Shown piece by piece: positions 17,328-24,517 of a DNA stretch of 52,601 bases; position 1 is the stretch's first letter; every line of letters begins with the position of its first letter. The stretch is from contig CAYUKK010000224.1 of assembly GCA_964445305.1 (NCBI GenBank), positions 1 through 52,601 on the forward strand, written 5' to 3'. The DNA is from CAYUKK01 sp964445305. GTDB lineage: Bacteria; Acidobacteriota; Aminicenantia; Aminicenantales; UBA8522. Made by a program: the position numbers and the translations under genes. The notes beneath the pieces were generated by a model that searched no databases, had not been told where the DNA came from, and saw nothing but the letters and a program-made list of their open reading frames with translations.

Positions 17328-18125
17328 TCATCCCTTGTTCCGGTTGATTTCTTCCATTCTCTCCTGGGCTTTCTTCGCATACTTGCTTTCCGGGTAATCC
17401 GAAATCAACTTGGTGAAGTACGGGATGCTCTCTTCGATTTTATTCCATTTGAAATAGGAATCAGCGAGATAATAATAGACTTCATCCATAGCCGAGTAAT
17501 TTGGATACTGGGTGAGGATATCAAGCAGCCGACTGGTCGCGGCCTTATAGGCATAGACCCGGTAATAATGCTCGCCAATAGCAAAATAGTGAGCCGCCAG
17601 CCGCTCCTCACACTCCCTGATTTTTTCTTGAGCCAGCTTTGCCTCCTCGCTCAGCGGATAATCGGTCACCACCCGTTTGAATTCGGCCAGCGCCTGATGG
17701 GTCTTGGTCTGGTCCCGGCCAGGTTTTAAGGTTTTCTTGAAAAACGTCATGGCAATCTGGTAACGAGCGTAAGAAGCCGAAGGGCTGTAAGGATAGAGCT
17801 GGATGAATTCTCTGTATTCGGCGGCGGCCAGAATCATGCTGCCCTCGTCTCCTTTCTCAAAATACGAATCGGCAATGGCCAGCTTGGCGCGCTGGGCGTA
17901 GAAGCTCTTGGGAAAGGCATCGATGACCTGACGGAAATAGAGACGCGCCTTCTCGGGGTCTTTTTTCACGATCTCCTGTCCGGCTTTGAAGAGGGCTTCG
18001 TCGGAGGCGGCGACCTCGGGAGAAATTTCAGCTTTTTTTGCCGCGCACCCCCAGAAAGAGGGGAGACTGAGCAGAACAAGATATCCCATTAGGGTGATCA
18101 AGGAAATTTTACTCATGGCTTTCAT
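17328..18125 (-). CDS. bamD: Outer membrane protein assembly factor BamD
   Basis: 265 aa lipoprotein. The lipobox FWGC gives a lipidated Cys at 27. The mature part is made of tetratricopeptide-like helical repeats, with typical BamD wording such as 'YFRQVIDAFPKSFYAQRAKLAIADSYF', 'EFIQLYPYSPSASYARYQIAM' and 'YPESKYAKKAQERM'. BamD is the essential lipoprotein partner of BamA in outer-membrane barrel insertion. A GAGG ribosome site precedes the first ATG. Barrel genes nearby would be clients. Confidence 0.85.
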   Translation of the reverse strand: MKAMSKISLITLMGYLVLLSLPSFWGCAAKKAEISPEVAASDEALFKAGQEIVKKDPEKARLYFRQVIDAFPKSFYAQRAKLAIADSYFEKGDEGSMILAAAEYREFIQLYPYSPSASYARYQIAMTFFKKTLKPGRDQTKTHQALAEFKRVVTDYPLSEEAKLAQEKIRECEERLAAHYFAIGEHYYRVYAYKAATSRLLDILTQYPNYSAMDEVYYYLADSYFKWNKIEESIPYFTKLISDYPESKYAKKAQERMEEINRNKG

Positions 18126-18143
18126 CGCTTGCCTCTTTCGTCC

Positions 18144-19088
18144 TCAGTTGCCATAGAGATGGCGGATCCACTCCCATTCCTGACGAAGGCCTTCGCGCAG
18201 GTCCGTGCGCGGCGCGTAAGCAAGCTCTTCTCGAGCCCGGCTGATATCGGCCAGGGTATGGAGCACATCGCCTTTCTGTTTTTCTTCATGGACAAAAGTC
18301 ACCTTGCGGCCGCATATGTCCTCAAAAACAGGGAGGAGGTCAACCAGCCTTTCCCTGTGCCCGCCCCCAATGTTGTAGGCTTCCCCCAGATGGCCTCGCT
18401 CGACAGCCTGAAGACAAGCAGCGACGATATCCCCGACATAAGTAAAGTCCCTCGTCTGTCCCCCATCGCCGAAGATGACAATCGGCTTTCCTTCGGCAAT
18501 GGACTTGAAAAACCTGTGGAAAGCCATGTCCGGCCGCTGACCGGGACCATAAACAGTGAAAAAACGCAGCGATATGGTCGGCACTTCAAAGTTCTTGAAA
18601 TAGAGGAAGCACAGCTGTTCGGCAGCCAGCTTGGTCACGCCGTAAGGAGAAAGAGGACGACAGAGTCCGTCCTCGGACATCGGGAGTTTCGGCGTCAGGC
18701 CATAGACCGAGGAGGAAGAAGCGAAGACGAACCGGCGCAAGCGCTTTGTTTTGGCTGCTTCGAGGAGCTTCTGGGTGGCCTGGACATTGTGTTGAACGTA
18801 AACGGAGAAATTATCTCCCCAGCTCGCCCGGACACCGGCCTGGGCAGCTAAATGGAAAACGACATCGGTGCCGTCGAGGAGTTGGCTTGCGTCGACCTCG
18901 AGAATATCATCGGCGCTGAAGGAGAAGCTCTTCCGGCCGCGGAGAGGGGCGATATTCCTCTCTTTGACCCAGCGGGGGTAAAAGTCGACGAAACAGTCGA
19001 TGCCATGGACGGAATGGCCAGCGTCCAGAAGCTCCCGACAGAGATGCGAACCGATGAAGCCAGCCGCACCCGTGACCAGGCAGTTCAT
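18144..19088 (-). CDS. NAD-dependent NDP-sugar epimerase (GalE/UDP-glucuronate epimerase-like SDR)
   Basis: 314 aa from the ATG at 19088, which overlaps the rpe stop as ATGA; an ATG 12 bases upstream is also possible. Extended SDR fold: GAAGFIG (7-13) binds NAD, and the catalytic set is S127 (ASSSSVYG) with Y149/K153 (YGVTK). 'FTVYGPGQRPDMAFHRF' is typical of UDP-glucose/UDP-glucuronate 4-epimerase relatives. It probably supplies an activated sugar for surface glycans. The exact substrate cannot be fixed from sequence. Confidence 0.85.
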   Translation of the reverse strand: MNCLVTGAAGFIGSHLCRELLDAGHSVHGIDCFVDFYPRWVKERNIAPLRGRKSFSFSADDILEVDASQLLDGTDVVFHLAAQAGVRASWGDNFSVYVQHNVQATQKLLEAAKTKRLRRFVFASSSSVYGLTPKLPMSEDGLCRPLSPYGVTKLAAEQLCFLYFKNFEVPTISLRFFTVYGPGQRPDMAFHRFFKSIAEGKPIVIFGDGGQTRDFTYVGDIVAACLQAVERGHLGEAYNIGGGHRERLVDLLPVFEDICGRKVTFVHEEKQKGDVLHTLADISRAREELAYAPRTDLREGLRQEWEWIRHLYGN

Positions 19089-19753
19089 GGTTGATTCCAT
19101 TTGTGGAGGATTTCCCGCATCCGGGCGATGACTTGTCGCGGGTCAGGCTGAGCGAAGATAGCTGCCCCCGCGACCAGGATTTCCACTCCATCCTGAATGA
19201 GGCTTTCCATGTTGTCCAGGTTGACGCCACCGTCGACCTCGATGGGGATGGGCAGTTTTTGGCCATTAATCCAATTCTTGAGGTTACGGACCTTTTGGTG
19301 AGTGGCCTCGACGAACTTCTGCCCTCCAAAACCAGGGTTGACCGACATGAGGAGGACGTAATCCAGCTCCTTGAGGATTTCGTTCATCAGGTGGATGGGG
19401 GTGGCTGGGTTGAGAGCCAGACCTGCCTTTTTCCCGAGGTCCTTGATCAAAATGACGTCCCTGTGCAGATGGACAGAAGCCTCGACATGGATGGAAATCC
19501 AGTCCGCACCCGCGTCAGCGAAAAGAGGAATGAAGAAGCCTGTGTTTTCGACCATGAGATGGACATCCAGGGGAAGGCGGGTCATTTTCTTGAGCGAAGA
19601 GACCACCTGAGGACCCAGGGTCAAGTTGGGGACGAAATGACCGTCCATGATATCCACGTGGATGAGGTCAGCCCCCGCCTCCTCGGCCAGTTGAACGGCT
19701 TCTCCGAGCCGCGCAAAATCCGCCGATAGGATAGACGGAGCGAGTCGAATCAT
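19085..19753 (-). CDS. rpe: Ribulose-phosphate 3-epimerase
   Basis: 222 aa TIM barrel, normal length. It interconverts ribulose-5-phosphate and xylulose-5-phosphate in the pentose phosphate pathway. Start motif APSILSADFARLGE; metal/catalytic residues H32, D34 (HVDIMDGHF), H65 and D174 (EVDGGVN); phosphate loop NPGFGGQKF. It overlaps both the PASTA gene and the epimerase gene by 4 bases, so the three are translationally coupled. Confidence 0.95.
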   Translation of the reverse strand: MIRLAPSILSADFARLGEAVQLAEEAGADLIHVDIMDGHFVPNLTLGPQVVSSLKKMTRLPLDVHLMVENTGFFIPLFADAGADWISIHVEASVHLHRDVILIKDLGKKAGLALNPATPIHLMNEILKELDYVLLMSVNPGFGGQKFVEATHQKVRNLKNWINGQKLPIPIEVDGGVNLDNMESLIQDGVEILVAGAAIFAQPDPRQVIARMREILHKWNQP

Positions 19754-20469
19754 CGGCTCACCTCCAGAGAAATCAAGCTCCTCTTGGTCACGCCATAGCC
19801 TTGAGCTGGAAATTGTTTGATGATGATTCCGGCCTCACGCCCCGGGTAATAGGCATACCGGATATCGGCAACCCGAAAGCCAAGCTGGCTGAGCTGGCGG
19901 ACAGTCGGTGAGGCTTTTTTGCCGATCAGGTCGGGCATCAAATATTTTAGCTCGCTTTCCCCCTGACTGACGAGGAAATGGATGGGCGTTGTTCGCTTGA
20001 TTTTGGAGGCGGAGGGAGGGGGGTCCTGGGCGATGATCCGTCCGGCTGCATACTGGCTCGTATGGATATGAGAAATCTTGCCCCTCGTCAGCCCGAGCTC
20101 CGCCAGAGTCTTGACAGCAGCTTCCAGGCTCCTGCCGACAAGCTGGGGGACATCGACCATTTCGCTTCCAGCGCTGATGACGACATTAACCACCTTGTTC
20201 ACGCGAATTTTCGACCCGGCCGAAGGCTCCTGTCGGATAATCCGGCCTTTTTCGAAACGGTCGCTGAACTCTTCTCCGTTAGGATGCAGAGAAAGGTGCC
20301 GACGAGCCAGGTCAGCCCTGGCCTCGGTGATGGTTTTTCCAGATAGGTCGGGAACGGAGACGATGTCTTCCTTCTGGATAACCCGGGAAGAGACGATGGC
20401 ACTGAGGAAGAAGACGATCATCAGGAGGAAAAACATCTGACTGAATCGATAAAGGCTTCTCACCCGCAT
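19750..20469 (-). CDS. Membrane-anchored protein with three PASTA domains, no kinase domain
   Basis: 239 aa from the ATG at 20469 (a TTG 24 bases upstream is the alternative; neither has a strong ribosome site). One transmembrane helix (about 11-30) is followed by three PASTA repeats at about 36-100, 104-170 and 175-239, each starting with a VPDLxGK / VPQLVGRS / MPDLIGKK motif. PASTA domains bind peptidoglycan stem peptides or beta-lactams and usually sit on Ser/Thr kinases or PBPs; here no enzymatic domain is present. It heads the rpe-epimerase-bamD run. Confidence 0.85.
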   Translation of the reverse strand: MRVRSLYRFSQMFFLLMIVFFLSAIVSSRVIQKEDIVSVPDLSGKTITEARADLARRHLSLHPNGEEFSDRFEKGRIIRQEPSAGSKIRVNKVVNVVISAGSEMVDVPQLVGRSLEAAVKTLAELGLTRGKISHIHTSQYAAGRIIAQDPPPSASKIKRTTPIHFLVSQGESELKYLMPDLIGKKASPTVRQLSQLGFRVADIRYAYYPGREAGIIIKQFPAQGYGVTKRSLISLEVSR

Positions 20470-20513
20470 GCCGGAATCACTTTTTCGTCTCAAGAATCGA
20501 AAATCGATTTTTT

Positions 20514-20542
20514 AAAATACCATAGAATAGGAACGAAGTAAA
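20514..20542 (-). promoter_or_regulatory. Promoter of the PASTA-rpe-bamD-recN run
   Basis: Minus strand: -35 TTTACT (20537-20542), 17-base spacer, -10 TATTTT (20514-20519). A perfect 12-base palindrome, AAAATCGATTTT (20500-20511), lies just below the -10, around the expected transcription start. Confidence 0.4.
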
Positions 20543-20553
20543 CTTTGGCCCGG

Positions 20554-20582
20554 TTGCCGCGGCGGGGGTCTTTTTCTATAAT
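20554..20582 (+). promoter_or_regulatory. Sigma70-type promoter of the threonine aldolase gene
   Basis: -35 TTGCCG (20554-20559), 17-base spacer, -10 TATAAT (20577-20582). It gives a leader of about 32 bases ending in the GAGGAG ribosome site. Confidence 0.6.
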
Positions 20583-20620
20583 GAGGAATGTTTTAGGGCA
20601 ACGTGGCGAGGAGAAAAGCG

Positions 20621-21652
20621 ATGAGCGATCTTTCCGATTTTCGAAGCGATACGGTTACCCGGCCCACAGAAAGGATGAGACGGGCGATGGCCGAGGCAGT
20701 CGTCGGCGACGACGTTCTCGGTGACGACCCGACTGTTCAGGAGCTCGAGCGTCTGGCCGCCGAAACCATGGGCAAGGAAGCGGCCCTTTTCGTCCCTTCC
20801 GGGACGATGGGCAATTCTATCGCCGTTAAGGTCTGGACGAGGGAGCTTGATGAGGTCATCGTCGAGGCTCGATCCCATATTTATAACATGGAATCCACCC
20901 ACATGACCTTCATCTCCCGGGTCACTCCCCGGCCGCTCCCGTCCCACCGCGGAGCCATGGACCCGGCGGAAGTGGAGAAGAATATCCGCCGGCCATCGGT
21001 CCACATTCCCCGCACATCCCTCATCTGCATCGAGAACACCCATAATAACTGGAGCGGGGCGGTTGTTCCTCTCGAGAACATGAAAGCTATCCGTGATATT
21101 TCTCTGAAGTACGACGTTAAGCTCCATTTGGACGGTGCCCGGATATTTAACGCCAGCACGGCCAGTGGCGTACCCGTGAAAGAGTACGCCGCGTTGGCCG
21201 ACTCAGTGATGTTCTGCCTTTCCAAGGGCCTGTCCGCGCCGGTAGGATCCATGCTCACCGGGCCCCGGGATTTTATCGATTATGCCCGCCGCGTCCGGAA
21301 AGCCTTGGGCGGAGGGATGAGGCAGGTTGGCGTGCTGGCCGCGCCGGGCATCGTGGCTCTCCAGGAAATGGTCGGCCGCCTTGGAGAGGACCATGCGCGG
21401 GCGAAAAGGCTGGCTGAAGCCATCGCCGGGCTTCCCGGCCTATGGCTCAACCCCGAAGAGGTCGAGACCAACATCATCATTTTCGGGTTTAACCATCCGC
21501 GGCTGACCATTCCCCAATTCCTGGCTGCGCTCAAGGAAAGGCGGGTTCTCGCTCTGGCCACCACGGGCGGCATTCGTATGGTCACCCACAAGGATATTGA
21601 CGACGAGGACGTCGAAAGGGCGGTGGCTGCTTTCCGCGCCCTCCTTAGCTGA
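20621..21652 (+). CDS. ltaE: Low-specificity L-threonine aldolase
   Basis: 343 aa from the ATG at 20621, 7 bases after GAGGAG; an ATG at 20603 in frame is less well placed. PLP enzyme of fold type I that cleaves L-threonine/allo-threonine to glycine and acetaldehyde. The N-terminal 'DFRSDTVTRPTERMRRAM' motif is typical; the PLP lysine is K202 in FCLSKGLSAPVGS, and D171/R174 lie in LDGARIFN. It stands alone, divergent from the PASTA run and convergent with the EtfD-like gene 13 bases downstream. Confidence 0.93.
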   Translation: MSDLSDFRSDTVTRPTERMRRAMAEAVVGDDVLGDDPTVQELERLAAETMGKEAALFVPSGTMGNSIAVKVWTRELDEVIVEARSHIYNMESTHMTFISRVTPRPLPSHRGAMDPAEVEKNIRRPSVHIPRTSLICIENTHNNWSGAVVPLENMKAIRDISLKYDVKLHLDGARIFNASTASGVPVKEYAALADSVMFCLSKGLSAPVGSMLTGPRDFIDYARRVRKALGGGMRQVGVLAAPGIVALQEMVGRLGEDHARAKRLAEAIAGLPGLWLNPEEVETNIIIFGFNHPRLTIPQFLAALKERRVLALATTGGIRMVTHKDIDDEDVERAVAAFRALLS

Positions 21653-21665
21653 TTCCTCTTTTCTC

Positions 21666-23681
21666 TTATTCCTCGAGGGCTTCGGCCACGAGCTGGGTAA
21701 TATCCTTGACGCTTATATCCGTCCTGTCTTTATCCTTGAGTCCATCCTTGAGCATGGTCAGGCAGAAGGGACAGGAGGTGGCGGCTGTGGGCACTCCCGC
21801 TTGAACGACCTCCTCGGTGCGGAGATGGTTGATTCTCTGACCCAGCTTTTCTTCCATCCACATCAGGCCCCCACCAGCGCCGCAGCAGAAGCTATGCTCG
21901 CTATTGTTCTTGAGCTCCGCGATTTTTCCTCCAAGCCGGTGGAGGATGGAGCGAGGCTCTTTGAAAAGACCGTTGTGCCGGCCGTAGTAACAAGAATCAT
22001 GGAAGGTTAGCCTGGCCTCTGGGCAAGGTTTGACCTTAAGACGGCCATCCTCGATGAGCCTGTCGAGAAGGAGAGGGTGGGGAATAATTTCCATCGCCGC
22101 CAGCTTGTTCTTTTCGTCTTCGGAGAAAGAAGAAAGGAAGGGAAGAAGCTTTAGGTATTCATGCTTGAATGTGTTGTAACCATGGGGACAGAAGGTGATG
22201 ATTTTCCTCACTCCATACCGGAGAAAGAGGCTCAGGTTTTCTTGGGCCAGCGTCTGGAAGAGGTATTCGTTTCCCAGTCGCCTGGCCGAGTCACCGCAGC
22301 ATTTCTCCTCGGGACCGAGGATGGCAAAATCGATGCCCGCCTGACGGAGGAGCTTGACCATGGCCCGGGAGATTTTAATTCCTTCCTCGTCGAAGGAGCC
22401 CGCACAGCCGACCCAGAGAAGGTATTCGGCTTCCTCTTTATCACTCATCAAGGGCACGGATAAGCCGTTGCTCCAATCGGCCCGTTTCGAAAACCCGATG
22501 CCCCAGGGGTTGGCGTTCGTTTCGAGGTTGCGGAAAAACTGGCTGAGCTCGGGGGGAAACTTGCTTTGCATCAGCACTTCACTTTGGCGGATGCCGATGA
22601 TTTTGCGAATGTGCTCGATCGTGACAGGGCAAACGTGCTGGCAGGCGCCGCAAGTCGTGCAGGTCCAGATTTCCCCTTCGCTATAGACATCCGGAAGAAG
22701 GGAAGGCAGTTCCTCCCGCTTGGCTGGCTTGAGTCGACGCCTTTGGGCCAGGAGGTGCTTTTCCAGGCTGACAAGGATCATCTTCGGCGAAAGCGGCTTG
22801 CCGCTGGCATAAGCCGGGCAGGCGTCCTGGCAGCGGCCACACTCCATGCAGGCAAAGGCGTCGAGAAAATCTTTCCAGGTCATGTCTGTGACTTTCTCGA
22901 CGCCAAAGACTTCGGCCTTCTCGATGTCGAGGGGTCGAAGTTCGCCCATTGGCCTGTCGGAGCGGAGGAATACGTTAACCGGCCCGGTGAACATATGGAA
23001 GTATTTCGAGTGCGGGACGTAGGCGATAAACCCATAGACAAGGACAATGTGGAGCCACCAGCTGAGCCTCAGCTGGCCGGCGATAGCTTGAGGAGTCAAG
23101 CCCAACGCCTGGATTCTCTCAGCCAGGGCGCTTCCGAGGAAGGCCAGCCTCGAACTTTCTGGATGGCTGGCGATGACAAATGCCTCGAAATAGAGATAGC
23201 TCAGGGTGACGGCAATCAAGAAGAAATAAATGATGGCTGAATCGACGGGCGTTGTTCGATAGGCCTTGGGCCGGAGGAGGAACCGGCGGACGATAAAGAA
23301 GACGACGGCGATGAGGACGAGAATAGCGAAAACGTCGACCAGGAGGGAGAAAAGCAGGCCAAAGTTTGTCCGGCCGAAGAGGTAGAACCGATCAAAGAAA
23401 CCTTCGAGGGTGTGGTTGACCGTCATCGTGTCGAAGGTAAGGGCGCTGTAGAAAATAAAGACATGCATGAGCCCCGTAAAAATCCTCTCGTTCTTGAGGG
23501 TGCATTTCTGGAGGAGGACTTGGGCGAAGGTGTGGCCTGTTCGTCGGACGACGGCATCCAGGCGCCGCTCGGGCTTGCCCCGCTGGATAATCCGTAAGCG
23601 CTGCCAGACTGGCAGGAAAAAGGCAACGGCGGTGATGAGAATGATGAAGACAAAGGCGACTTTTTCCCATGGTCGAAGCAT
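21666..23681 (-). CDS. Membrane (Fe-S) oxidoreductase, EtfD/HdrD-like fusion
   Basis: 671 aa. The N-terminal ~240 residues form a NarI/DsrM-like membrane domain with several helices and candidate haem-b histidines (H50, H73, H90, H211). Two 4Fe-4S motifs follow (CMECGRCQDACP from C278, CTTCGACQHVCP from C341), then two CCG domains (CCG at 461-463 and 599-601) that in HdrB/D and relatives hold non-cubane clusters. This architecture matches membrane oxidoreductases thought to pass electrons between electron-transfer flavoprotein and menaquinone. No etfAB is in the window. AAGGAGG precedes the ATG. It closes the TonB receptor operon. Confidence 0.85.
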   Translation of the reverse strand: MLRPWEKVAFVFIILITAVAFFLPVWQRLRIIQRGKPERRLDAVVRRTGHTFAQVLLQKCTLKNERIFTGLMHVFIFYSALTFDTMTVNHTLEGFFDRFYLFGRTNFGLLFSLLVDVFAILVLIAVVFFIVRRFLLRPKAYRTTPVDSAIIYFFLIAVTLSYLYFEAFVIASHPESSRLAFLGSALAERIQALGLTPQAIAGQLRLSWWLHIVLVYGFIAYVPHSKYFHMFTGPVNVFLRSDRPMGELRPLDIEKAEVFGVEKVTDMTWKDFLDAFACMECGRCQDACPAYASGKPLSPKMILVSLEKHLLAQRRRLKPAKREELPSLLPDVYSEGEIWTCTTCGACQHVCPVTIEHIRKIIGIRQSEVLMQSKFPPELSQFFRNLETNANPWGIGFSKRADWSNGLSVPLMSDKEEAEYLLWVGCAGSFDEEGIKISRAMVKLLRQAGIDFAILGPEEKCCGDSARRLGNEYLFQTLAQENLSLFLRYGVRKIITFCPHGYNTFKHEYLKLLPFLSSFSEDEKNKLAAMEIIPHPLLLDRLIEDGRLKVKPCPEARLTFHDSCYYGRHNGLFKEPRSILHRLGGKIAELKNNSEHSFCCGAGGGLMWMEEKLGQRINHLRTEEVVQAGVPTAATSCPFCLTMLKDGLKDKDRTDISVKDITQLVAEALEE

Positions 23682-23692
23682 CTTCCCTCCTT

Positions 23693-24517
23693 TTAGAAGA
23701 GGATGGCTATTCCCCAGATGAGCTTATGGAAAGATTGTCGGTTCTTAGCCACGCTTTCCTCCATGTCTTTCCACCAGCATGAGCCGGCGGCGAGCTCGAG
23801 CCAGTCGGTGAGCTCAACCCGAAAAATGAGGTCGGCGATGAACATCTGGCCAGGGCCAAAAATGGTATCCGACTGGAAAACGAGCTGGAAGCTCAGCTTG
23901 GCCTGCTGGCCGATGAGGCCGCCAAAACGAAGGCCGTATTCGTGCTTGAGCTTTTTTCCGGAGAGGTCGAGATAGGTACGCTGGTTGGTGTGGTGAAAGA
24001 ACCAGCTGAAGGGCTCGATGAGGAAACTCTGGCCGCGGAAAGGGAGGCTGAACCCGATGTAGTTGCGGTTGGTGTAGAAGGGCCTGCCGTTCAAGAAACT
24101 GGTATGGTCGGAGTCATGGTCGGAGTCGTGGCCGAGGACAAGGGTGATGTACCGACTGAGGTTTTGGCGGAGCGAAAAATGCCAGTCAAATTTTGTCCTC
24201 TGCCCGCCATCATCGTGGGTGACGAGCTGGGCCTGGAAGACTGTCGCTTCGGTAAGGAAGATGAAGTTGCGGAAGCCAAAATTCCAGCGGTCTTCTTTTC
24301 CCGTATGGTCATTGTAGCTGGGGAAGTTTGACGGAAACTGGAGCTGACCGAAGAGTTCGCCGTGAACGTGGATTTTTTTCTCGTGGTCGAGGGCCAGCTT
24401 CTTGTCGAAAGGCCGGAAGATGAATATTTCGTAACCATGACCCGTCGCTGGCCGGAGAACGGGAAAGGCTAAAAAAAATATTATTCCTATCGGTTTTATA
24501 TTTTTTCTAAAATTCAT
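23693..24517 (-). CDS. Probable outer-membrane beta-barrel protein, unknown function
   Basis: 274 aa from the ATG at 24517, which overlaps the receptor gene's 3' end by 11 bases; the frame is open to 24619 but that part lies inside the receptor gene. Signal peptide about 1-26, then many alternating strands rich in Phe, Tyr, His and Gly, ending IAILF. A short repeat HDSDHDSDH (from a duplicated 12-base-scale unit near 24100) sits between predicted strands and could bind metal. Family not recognised. GGGAG precedes the start. Confidence 0.65.
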   Translation of the reverse strand: MNFRKNIKPIGIIFFLAFPVLRPATGHGYEIFIFRPFDKKLALDHEKKIHVHGELFGQLQFPSNFPSYNDHTGKEDRWNFGFRNFIFLTEATVFQAQLVTHDDGGQRTKFDWHFSLRQNLSRYITLVLGHDSDHDSDHTSFLNGRPFYTNRNYIGFSLPFRGQSFLIEPFSWFFHHTNQRTYLDLSGKKLKHEYGLRFGGLIGQQAKLSFQLVFQSDTIFGPGQMFIADLIFRVELTDWLELAAGSCWWKDMEESVAKNRQSFHKLIWGIAILF

